In this document: piece after piece, positions 53,147 through 60,834 of the stretch
How positions within the stretch are numbered: position 1 is the stretch's first letter
Layout: each line of letters starts with the position of its first letter
Origin: Vibrio sp. FE10
GTDB taxonomy: Bacteria; Pseudomonadota; Gammaproteobacteria; Enterobacterales; Vibrionaceae
Assembly: GCF_030297155.1 (NCBI RefSeq)
Contig: NZ_AP028068.1
Span: forward strand, 744,001-808,000
DNA length: 64,000 nucleotides
Direction: 5' to 3'
Program-made: the position numbers and the translations under genes
The notes under the pieces: generated by a model
Told to the model about the DNA's origin: nothing
Database searches by the model: none
Seen by the model: the letters and a program-made list of their open reading frames with translations, nothing else

Positions 53147-55597
53147 ATGAAAAAAACTATATTGTCACTATTGATATCCGGTTCAGTAGTTTCTCCAATG
53201 GCTTTAGCAATGGCTCCAAATACAGACTTGAATTTAATGCCTTATCCACAAACTGTGGAATTAAAATCAGGCCAAGTGAAAGTAGATGGTAATTTTAAAG
53301 TTTACATCAAAGGCTTTAATTCTGATCGCGTTGAATACACGGCGAAACGCTTTATTGATCGCCTTGAGCGTCAGGCGGGTGTGCCGATTTTAAATTGGCA
53401 GGTTGATAGTGCAGATCAAGCGAACCTGATCATAGATATCGACGCAGCACCAAAGTCTGAAATACAAAATATCGACTCTGTAGAGTCCTACAAAATTACC
53501 ACTCAGGGTGAACAAATCACGCTGAGCTCTCCAAGCCCATACGGCACGATTCACGGCATCGAAACCCTTTTACAGCTCGTTGAAACAACAGCGACTGGCT
53601 ACCATATTCCTGCCGTTACGATTGTCGATGAGCCTCGCTTCCGCTGGCGTGGTGTCTCTTACGATACGTCGCGTCACTTTATTGAATTCGATGTGCTGAT
53701 TCGTCAGTTAGACGCGATGGCGTCGGCGAAGATGAACGTGTTCCATTGGCACTTCTGGGACGACCAAGGCATTCGCATTCAAACTGAATCATGGCCGCGT
53801 CTGTGGTCTGAAACCGCCGATGGTAATTACTACACTAAAGACCAAGTTCGTTACTTAGTGGAATACGCCCGTAACCTTGGTATTCGTGTGATTCCAGAGG
53901 TGTCTCTTCCGGGTCACTCTTCTGCGGTTGCTCACGCTTACCCACGTTTGATGTCTGGCGGTGAAGGGCAAAACTACGAGCAAGAAAGAGGGTGGGGCGT
54001 ATTTGAACCTCTCATGGATCCGCTGAACCCAGAAGTCTACGATATGCTAGGTGATGTGTTTGACGAAGTGACCGAGCTGTTCCCTGATGAGTATTTCCAT
54101 ATTGGCGGCGATGAGCCGAATTACGCGCAGTGGAAAAACAGCGCAAAGCACCAACAGTTCATTGAAGAGAACAATATCGATGGCGAGCGTGGTCTGCAGT
54201 CTTACCTCAATGTAAAAGTTGAGAAGATGCTCGAAGAGCGCGGTAAGAAGATGACGGGTTGGGATGAGATTTGGCATAAAGATCTGCCGACTTCAATCGT
54301 GATTCAAAGCTGGCAAGGGCACGACAGTATTGGTCGTGCGGCGAAAGAGGGCTACCCAGGTATTCTTTCTACGGGTTATTACCTCGATCAACCTCAGCCG
54401 ACTAGCTACCACTATCGCAATGACCCAATGCCAAGTGGCATCACGGTTGACGATAAGCTGCACAGTGGCGAAAAGTTCGTGACCTATCAATGGCAGAAGC
54501 CACGTTCAAAAGGCGGCCCACGTAAGGGAACACTGACTATCATTGAAGCTAAAGATGGCACTTTCCGCGCATTCAGTGATTACAACGGCAAGTCTCGCGA
54601 AGAGATCTTCATCCTTGATTATGTGCCGGGTGAAATCTTTGTTGGTCACTTCGATAACTTCATGTCGTACACCGAATTTAACCTAAACCTGAATCCAAAG
54701 GGTTTTGCCGAAGGCAGTTACCAACTGGTGGGTAACGTGCGTTGGCCAACCACAGGTGAAGTGATTGCGAGCAGTGATGTTGAAGGCAGCGTGATTCCTG
54801 AGCCAAACGGTGGCTACCCTGCGGAGCTAACCGACAAGGAAAAAGAGCTGATTTTAGGTGGTGAGATCACCATGTGGCTAGAGAACAAAGACAGCCTCAC
54901 GGTCGAAAACTACCTATGGCCACGCAGCTATGCAATTGCTGAGCGCTTCTGGTCTGATGCGGAACTGACAGATGAGCGCAGCATGTACAAGCGCATGAAA
55001 GCGATGGATACATGGTCTGAAGTGTCGGTTGGGCTACGTCACCATGCAGATGCTGACATGTTGTTGAAGCGTATTGCAAAAGGCCAAGATATCCACGACC
55101 TGCGTGTGCTTGCCAAGTACACTGAGCCAGCACAGTACTATGCACGTAACTGGGAAAAGTGGAATTCTACTGAACCTAAGGGCACTTTATATAGCCAATA
55201 CGAGCGTCTAAACCGCTTTGTTGATGCGCTGCCAGTAGAAAGCTACGCTGTGTATGAGATGCAAGACTTGGTCAATGACGTTTCGACGGGTAATCAACAA
55301 GCGCTTGAGCAACTTGCAGAGCATTATCAACAAGCAAAATCGGCTGCACTCGCGGCTAAAACTGTCTTCGCAGGTAATGTGTCTTCGGTGGAGACTGTGG
55401 TTGTGGCAGAGAAAACTGCGGAAGTCGCAGACTTGGCGTTAACCTTGATTGCTAAAGCACAAGCGGGTGAAAAAGTTCGAGCATCAGACGCGAAAGCCTA
55501 CCAAGCGATACTGTCTGAATCAGCGAAAATCTACGATGAATCGATCATCGCGATTGTTCGCCCGACAGAGCTCTTGTTGAAGCAGTTAGCTGAGTAA
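53147..55597 (+). CDS. GH20 beta-N-acetylhexosaminidase
   Basis: This enzyme removes terminal N-acetylhexosamine from oligosaccharides. The 816 residues have a signal peptide (about 1-22), a GH20b-type N-terminal domain (about 28-155) and a GH20 barrel from RFRWRGVSYDTSRHFI (about 163). The catalytic pair is Asp322-Glu323 in HIGGDEPNY. The barrel is interrupted by about 120 residues (about 440-565) before it resumes at GGEITMWLENKDS, and a helical C-terminal region follows (about 630-816). No lipoprotein cysteine is seen, so it is probably periplasmic. It ends the plus-strand cluster; a terminator follows. Confidence 0.92.
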   Translation: MKKTILSLLISGSVVSPMALAMAPNTDLNLMPYPQTVELKSGQVKVDGNFKVYIKGFNSDRVEYTAKRFIDRLERQAGVPILNWQVDSADQANLIIDIDAAPKSEIQNIDSVESYKITTQGEQITLSSPSPYGTIHGIETLLQLVETTATGYHIPAVTIVDEPRFRWRGVSYDTSRHFIEFDVLIRQLDAMASAKMNVFHWHFWDDQGIRIQTESWPRLWSETADGNYYTKDQVRYLVEYARNLGIRVIPEVSLPGHSSAVAHAYPRLMSGGEGQNYEQERGWGVFEPLMDPLNPEVYDMLGDVFDEVTELFPDEYFHIGGDEPNYAQWKNSAKHQQFIEENNIDGERGLQSYLNVKVEKMLEERGKKMTGWDEIWHKDLPTSIVIQSWQGHDSIGRAAKEGYPGILSTGYYLDQPQPTSYHYRNDPMPSGITVDDKLHSGEKFVTYQWQKPRSKGGPRKGTLTIIEAKDGTFRAFSDYNGKSREEIFILDYVPGEIFVGHFDNFMSYTEFNLNLNPKGFAEGSYQLVGNVRWPTTGEVIASSDVEGSVIPEPNGGYPAELTDKEKELILGGEITMWLENKDSLTVENYLWPRSYAIAERFWSDAELTDERSMYKRMKAMDTWSEVSVGLRHHADADMLLKRIAKGQDIHDLRVLAKYTEPAQYYARNWEKWNSTEPKGTLYSQYERLNRFVDALPVESYAVYEMQDLVNDVSTGNQQALEQLAEHYQQAKSAALAAKTVFAGNVSSVETVVVAEKTAEVADLALTLIAKAQAGEKVRASDAKAYQAILSESAKIYDESIIAIVRPTELLLKQLAE

Positions 55598-55647
55598 GCC
55601 GTTAACGGATTAACGAAGTAAGTCACACGCCAATCAGTGAATCAAAA

Positions 55648-55674
55648 CCGCCCTCCGTGGGCGGTTTTTTAGTT
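55648..55674 (+). terminator. Terminator of the sugar-acid cluster
   Basis: AAAACCGCCC/GGGCGGTTTT with loop TCCGT and a T tract lies about 50 bases after the GH20 stop. Confidence 0.88.
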
Positions 55675-55717
55675 TTAGCTTCTCAATCGGGTGCGATTCC
55701 CCGGCCAATGTAAGCGA

Positions 55718-57781
55718 TTACTCACTATCAATATTCTGTAGTGTTAACGTGAATGTCATGCCTTGATCTGGGTTGTTCTTGGCTATCAAGGCACCTTGCA
55801 TATCCCGCACATTGTTTGCTGTGATGGCCAAGCCGAGACCCAAACCTTCGCCCATTTTTTTATTGGTGTGGAAGGGTTCAAAAATGGTTTCGAGTTGGTC
55901 TTCTGACACGCCACAGCCATTATCTTGCACCTTGATGATCACACGTTGTTGATCGGTATGTGCGCTGATAACAATGGTCGCGGGTGTTTGATTCTGCGTA
56001 GCGTCCACAGCGTTTCTAAGTAAGTTGCCAAGCACTTGGCGAAGTCGTGCTTCTTCTCCCATCACCATCGAAATATTAGAGGCGACACGCACGCGAATAT
56101 CGACGCTGTCTAATTCGGCTTGGTGAATTCGTAGGGTTTCTTGCAGCGCTTCGGTCAGTGAAACCGGGTAGGGGCTTTCTAACCTTTTATAGGCGAACGA
56201 CTTCAATTGACTGGTCATGTTGGCCATTCTGTCGATGAGGCTCATGACTAAGTCCATGTTCGCTTTCAACATCTTGGTCTCACCTCTTTCCATCAGCAAC
56301 TGATTACTTGAAAGTAAAGTTTTTAGACCAGTAAGCGGTTGATTTAACTCATGAGTAATCGCACTCGACATCCGCCCTAATGCGGCAAGTTTGCTTGATT
56401 CCACCAGTTCTTGCTGCGCGTCTTTGAGATCTTGTGTTCGCTCTTCTACTCGCAGTTGCAGTGTTTTATTGGCGTTTTGAACCGCAATTTCTGCTTTCTT
56501 ACGCTTACTGATATCAATCACCGTACATAGGTAATAAGGCGTTGAATGCCAAGGGAATGAGCTAATAGAAAATAGCACTGGGAAGTAGCTGCCATCGCTG
56601 CGTCTTGCCATGGTTTCGACGCTGGTGATCTCAGCCAGTTCTTGGTGTTGCTCCAGGTTCTTGAGTAGCTGTAACGTGGTTGAATTTGGGTTGCCTGCTT
56701 CAAATAACTGCCACGCCTTGATGTTGCTGATCATCGAATCAGAAAGGCAAAAGTAGTTCTTCGCCATCAGGTTAATATCGTGGATATGACCATGTTTATC
56801 GATCAGCACCAGCCCAACGTGGGTTTTATTGATCATTCCAGACAGTCGTTTTTCTGACTCTTCGATGAGCTTTTGGATTCGCAGATTACTGAGTTTTTTC
56901 TGACGCCTTTGATAAAGAATAACCAGCAACAGTAGAATGAAAAGACAGCCAACCGCCACACTCCAGCTGATCCAGTTCGTGGTCTGATTGAGGCTGGTTA
57001 ATGGTGTTAGGTAGGTTAAACGCCAATTGAGGTCGTCTAACTTGATGGATTGGATAAGGTAGTCTTTATCTTGCAGTCGCCACACGCGAATATGGGTTTG
57101 GTCATACAGCTCACGTTTTGTCGCTGTGGGCTGAGAATTGAACGTGTCATTGAACCAGTCAGCGCTCAGTCGTTTATCACTCGACAGAAAGAACTGATCG
57201 CGAGGGTTCTGGAACAGTATCGCTTCACCATCGGCAAACCATTGATCGGTCAGCAACGATAGGTCGATTTGTACTGCGACAATACCGACCACATCGGACG
57301 CCCGATAAACCGGCGCGGCAATAAAGTAATCGGGTGTCACGCCTTTATTTTTGGTCACTACAGAGATAGCACCACCTTGCTGGTGGATTTTAGACACAAT
57401 CGTGCTGGCGTTCTTTTTGCTCAGCTTGCTTCTTTCTACACTCGATACTAACAACTCGCCTTTGCCTGAAAGCAGATACCAGCCCTTGGTGTTGGCCGCT
57501 TTATCCAGTTGAATCAGCTGTTTCTTAATGCGTTTTTCAAGGCGGGCTTCACCATCAATGAAACGTACACTGGTTTCATCGTTCGTCACTAGGTAGGGCA
57601 GATAATAGAAGCGTTTCAGGGTACGTCTGGCTTCGGCAATGTATCCGAGGAAGCGCTGTTCTGCATAGCGTTGGGCTTGTTCGAGCTTCCATTGGCTTAT
57701 ACCACTTTTGGTGGTTACCTGAACCAAACCAATTAATAAACAGGCACATAGGAATAACCAATATCGATTGTTATTCATCAT
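55718..57781 (-). CDS. DctB-like sensor histidine kinase with PAS domain
   Basis: The 687 residues show TM1 (about 7-25), a periplasmic dCache-like sensor domain (about 26-270; YLVTNDETSVRFIDGE, GWYLLSGKGELLVSS), TM2 (about 275-296) and a PAS domain (about 310-430). The kinase has H-box AITHELNQPLTGL (about 480), N-box LGNLLRNAVDAT, G1 DNGCGV and G2 GEGLGLGL. It is divergent from its probable partner regulator at 57990. The periplasmic domain most likely senses the organic acid carried by the TRAP system downstream. Confidence 0.88.
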   Translation of the reverse strand: MMNNNRYWLFLCACLLIGLVQVTTKSGISQWKLEQAQRYAEQRFLGYIAEARRTLKRFYYLPYLVTNDETSVRFIDGEARLEKRIKKQLIQLDKAANTKGWYLLSGKGELLVSSVERSKLSKKNASTIVSKIHQQGGAISVVTKNKGVTPDYFIAAPVYRASDVVGIVAVQIDLSLLTDQWFADGEAILFQNPRDQFFLSSDKRLSADWFNDTFNSQPTATKRELYDQTHIRVWRLQDKDYLIQSIKLDDLNWRLTYLTPLTSLNQTTNWISWSVAVGCLFILLLLVILYQRRQKKLSNLRIQKLIEESEKRLSGMINKTHVGLVLIDKHGHIHDINLMAKNYFCLSDSMISNIKAWQLFEAGNPNSTTLQLLKNLEQHQELAEITSVETMARRSDGSYFPVLFSISSFPWHSTPYYLCTVIDISKRKKAEIAVQNANKTLQLRVEERTQDLKDAQQELVESSKLAALGRMSSAITHELNQPLTGLKTLLSSNQLLMERGETKMLKANMDLVMSLIDRMANMTSQLKSFAYKRLESPYPVSLTEALQETLRIHQAELDSVDIRVRVASNISMVMGEEARLRQVLGNLLRNAVDATQNQTPATIVISAHTDQQRVIIKVQDNGCGVSEDQLETIFEPFHTNKKMGEGLGLGLAITANNVRDMQGALIAKNNPDQGMTFTLTLQNIDSE

Positions 57782-57910
57782 TGCTGATCAAATCCTTTTA
57801 AAACTAGTGACTTGAGAAGGTTTTCTGTTTGCTTTTTAAGCGAATGGAGAGTGAGACAAGTTGAAGCTAGCAAACATTATAAAACTGTTAAAGGAGTGTT
57901 ATTCAAAGTG

Positions 57911-57922
57911 GGAGCTAGCTCC
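57911..57922. promoter_or_regulatory. 12-bp palindrome between kinase and regulator genes
   Basis: GGAGCTAGCTCC is a perfect palindrome in the 208-base divergent region. It may be an operator shared by both genes. It does not match the three 18-bp sites before the TRAP genes. Confidence 0.35.
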
Positions 57923-57989
57923 TTTTCGTCTGCGGACTTTTTACATACCTTAGGCGACATTATTCAGAGGTAAGTGGCGGAACCAAACC

Positions 57990-59330
57990 ATGCAGCGTAT
58001 AGCTTTGATTGAAGATGATGCAATTGTGCGTCAAGCAACCAGCCAATGGTTACAATTAGCGGGCTTCGATGTCACCGCATTTGAGGTTGGGCAAGATGCG
58101 TTAAACGCGGTAGAGCAGGGTGATTTCCAAACCATCATTAGTGACGTTCGTTTACCTGATATAGACGGCGTTGAGTTGCTTGCGCGATTTAAGCAGTTAG
58201 TACCTGAGGTGCCTGTCATCTTGATTACGGGGCATGGCGATGTCGATATGGCCGTGAAAGCGTTACAGCAAGGCGCGTATGATTTCATTGAAAAGCCATT
58301 CGACCCTGAGCGTCTGTCTCAAACGGTTTCGGAAGCGGTCGACAAACATCAAAGTGGCCAAGACAGAAACAGTCGTCAGAACTATCTGGATAACCTGAAG
58401 GGTATCGAACAGGTGCTGATTGGTCGCAGTAAAGTGATGTGTGAATTGCGAGAGCAAATACAAAAAGTCGCCTCGATTGATACCAATGTGATCATTTATG
58501 GCGAAACCGGCTGCGGTAAAGAACTAGTCGCTTCTTGTCTGCATGAGTTTAGCCAGCGTAAAACCCATCCGTTTGTGCCGCTAAACTGTGGCGCGATTCC
58601 AGAAAACCTCTTTGAAAGCGAGCTATTTGGACACGAAGCCGGTGCGTTTACTGGTGCCGCCAAGCGACGTATTGGTAAGCTTGAATTTGCCGACAAAGGC
58701 ACGGTGTTCCTTGATGAAATAGAAAGTATGCCGCTGTCGATGCAGGTCAAAGTGCTGCGCACCTTGCAAGATAATGTTGTAGAACGCGTGGGTGGTAATC
58801 AGCAACAACATGTTGATCTACGAGTGGTCTCTGCCTCGAAAAGCGATCTACTGAATCATCCTGATTTTCGCCAAGACCTTTTCTATCGTTTGAACGTTGC
58901 CCAACTGCATTTACCTCCCCTTAGTGAACGAGAAGACGATGCTTTGATCCTTTTCGAACACTTCACTCAAGAAGCGAACAGTGAAACCCGAGTTGCCAGT
59001 GAGGCCGATCGCTATGCCTTGTTGTCGTATTCGTGGCCGGGCAATGTGCGTGAACTGCGTAATGTTGCGATTCGTTTCGCACTGGATGAAAGCCTGACTG
59101 TTGGCGATATCTTGGCGTGTCGCCCCAATTCTGTCACAGAGTCCACAACGGCAGGCATCCCGTTGGCGGTTCAAGTGCAGAGCTTTGAGCGAAAAGTGAT
59201 TCATGATGCACTAGTGCGTTATCAGGGGCGCATCAATGATGTGATGCAAGACTTGGATTTACCCCGTCGAACATTGAACCAAAAGATGGTGCGTTATGCG
59301 TTGAACCGAAGCGATTATGTCGATTCGTAA
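57990..59330 (+). CDS. DctD-like sigma-54-dependent response regulator
   Basis: The 446 residues are an intact NtrC-type activator: receiver with Asp52 (IISDVRLPDIDG), Walker A GETGCGK (171-177), GAFTGA (218-223), Walker B FLDEIESM, arginine-finger region and sensor II SWPGNVRELRN, and a C-terminal Fis-type HTH (GRINDVMQDLDLPRRTLNQKM). It should activate the TRAP operon 294 bases downstream through the 18-bp sites and sigma-54 promoter found there. It is the functional counterpart of the degenerate regulator at 11198. Confidence 0.92.
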   Translation: MQRIALIEDDAIVRQATSQWLQLAGFDVTAFEVGQDALNAVEQGDFQTIISDVRLPDIDGVELLARFKQLVPEVPVILITGHGDVDMAVKALQQGAYDFIEKPFDPERLSQTVSEAVDKHQSGQDRNSRQNYLDNLKGIEQVLIGRSKVMCELREQIQKVASIDTNVIIYGETGCGKELVASCLHEFSQRKTHPFVPLNCGAIPENLFESELFGHEAGAFTGAAKRRIGKLEFADKGTVFLDEIESMPLSMQVKVLRTLQDNVVERVGGNQQQHVDLRVVSASKSDLLNHPDFRQDLFYRLNVAQLHLPPLSEREDDALILFEHFTQEANSETRVASEADRYALLSYSWPGNVRELRNVAIRFALDESLTVGDILACRPNSVTESTTAGIPLAVQVQSFERKVIHDALVRYQGRINDVMQDLDLPRRTLNQKMVRYALNRSDYVDS

Positions 59331-59365
59331 TTGATGATGAGATTAGAAGTGTTGTCTGGAATCAA

Positions 59366-59383
59366 TGAGCAAAAAATGGCTCA
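59366..59383. promoter_or_regulatory. Upstream activator site 1 of the TRAP operon
   Basis: TGAGC-AAAAAATG-GCTCA is an 18-bp palindrome with perfect 5-bp arms. Two relatives follow at 59476 and 59510. The spacing and position are those of an enhancer for an NtrC/DctD-type regulator. Confidence 0.75.
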
Positions 59384-59475
59384 TCAGATATTTATCATTT
59401 TATAAACATTGATCACGCAAATGTAACACAGTGTGACTTGGCTACCTTTAAACTGATGTTATTCGTGGTTTGGGA

Positions 59476-59493
59476 TAAGCAAAAAATAGCTCA
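59476..59493. promoter_or_regulatory. Upstream activator site 2 of the TRAP operon
   Basis: TAAGC-AAAAAATA-GCTCA has the same layout as site 1 with one mismatch between its arms. Confidence 0.72.
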
Positions 59494-59509
59494 TTGATTC
59501 GTAGTCAAA

Positions 59510-59527
59510 TAAGCAAGAAATGGCTTA
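59510..59527. promoter_or_regulatory. Upstream activator site 3 of the TRAP operon
   Basis: TAAGC-AAGAAATG-GCTTA has perfect 5-bp arms and shares most bases with sites 1 and 2. It ends 49 bases before the -24 region of the sigma-54 promoter. Confidence 0.74.
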
Positions 59528-59576
59528 CTTTAGGTGGTTTTTGAAATAAATATCAATAAAAACAGTAATTTATAAA

Positions 59577-59593
59577 TTGGCATTGTGCTTGCT
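59577..59593 (+). promoter_or_regulatory. Sigma-54 promoter of the TRAP operon
   Basis: TTGGCATTGTGCTTGCT has GG and GC spaced exactly as in the sigma-54 consensus (YTGGCACG-N4-TTGCW; GG at 59579-59580, GC at 59591-59592). It lies about 60 bases before the start codon and downstream of the three activator sites. Confidence 0.8.
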
Positions 59594-59651
59594 ATCTAGC
59601 AATTGTTGTTAACAAAAATATAACGTGAATAACTCTACATGGAGAGTAATA

Positions 59652-60665
59652 ATGAAATACAACAAGCTAGTTAAAACTTTAGCAATCGCAATGGCCTCTA
59701 TCGGCCTTATCAGCAATGCCTCAGCTCAAGAAGATCGCAGCTACATTTTAGCGACGGCCTCAACGGGTGGTACTTACTATCCAGTGGGTGTGGCTTTAGC
59801 GACATTGAGTAAAGTTAAGCTTGCGCCAAAGCAGCACTTTTCTTTGGCAGCTATCAGCTCAGCGGGATCGGGCGAAAACGTGAAACTTCTCAATGAGAAC
59901 GAAGCACAGTTTGCCATTCTGCAAGGTTTGTATGGCGCATGGGCATGGCAAGGGCTTGGTCCATATGAGAAGTCAGGCAGTCAAAAACAACTGCGTTCAG
60001 TCTCTATGCTATGGCAAAACGTTGAGCACTTTATTGTGCGTTCTGATCTGACAGAAACGGGCACCATGAGTGATTTAGAAAATCTAAACGGCAAAAAATT
60101 CTCTATCGGTAAGAAGAACTCAGGTACAGAGAATTCAGGACGCCAAATCATGCAAGGCCTGTCGGTTAACCCAGAACAATTTAAACTCGCCTTTATGGGT
60201 TACGGCGGCAGTGCCAGCGCACTACAAAATGGCACCATCGATGGTATGAATACGCCTGCTGGCGTGCCTGTTGGCGCGGTAACTCAAGCGTTTGCAGCCT
60301 TGGGTGAAGACATTCAAATCCTGTCATTTACCGATGCGCAAATCAAACAAGCGAACGGTGATTACAATATCTGGACTAAATATGAGATCCCTGCAAACAC
60401 TTATCCAGGTGTTGATAAGCCGATCACCACTATCGCTCAACCCAACTTCCTAGCGGTTCGTGAAGACATTTCTGAAGAAGACGTGTACCAGCTGACCAAA
60501 GCTATTTATGAAAACCTACCTTTCCTACAAGGTATCCACAAAGCAACCAAAGCAATGGCACTCGAGAAAGGGATCGCAGGTCTGCCTGTTCCACTTCACC
60601 CGGGCGCTGCACGTTACTACCAAGAAGTGGGCATCGATGTTCCTTCTGAGTTGATCGTTAACTAG
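59652..60665 (+). CDS. TAXI-family TRAP transporter solute-binding protein
   Basis: The start is the ATG of MKYNKLVKTLAIAM, with GGAGAG 8 bases upstream; nine more codons are open upstream. The 337 residues have a signal peptide ending near NASAQED and the TAXI motif ATASTGGTYYPVG right after it, then NGKKFSIGKKNSGTE. The mature protein is the periplasmic receptor of the fused permease encoded downstream. TAXI proteins commonly bind dicarboxylates such as 2-oxoglutarate. Confidence 0.92.
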   Translation: MKYNKLVKTLAIAMASIGLISNASAQEDRSYILATASTGGTYYPVGVALATLSKVKLAPKQHFSLAAISSAGSGENVKLLNENEAQFAILQGLYGAWAWQGLGPYEKSGSQKQLRSVSMLWQNVEHFIVRSDLTETGTMSDLENLNGKKFSIGKKNSGTENSGRQIMQGLSVNPEQFKLAFMGYGGSASALQNGTIDGMNTPAGVPVGAVTQAFAALGEDIQILSFTDAQIKQANGDYNIWTKYEIPANTYPGVDKPITTIAQPNFLAVREDISEEDVYQLTKAIYENLPFLQGIHKATKAMALEKGIAGLPVPLHPGAARYYQEVGIDVPSELIVN

Positions 60666-60834
60666 CTTATCTGTTGTCAGGTAACTTTTGGTTCGTGAGC
60701 TAACTGTTTGTTGCCATCAACTAACCCCTTCGTGACTTAATTGCTTGGTGCACGTTCGCTCAAGAATGTGTTCGTGCACCTCCTCACTTTATGGATTTTC
60801 TCTTCGTGTTTGCTGCGGAGAGCAGGAGTTTTCT

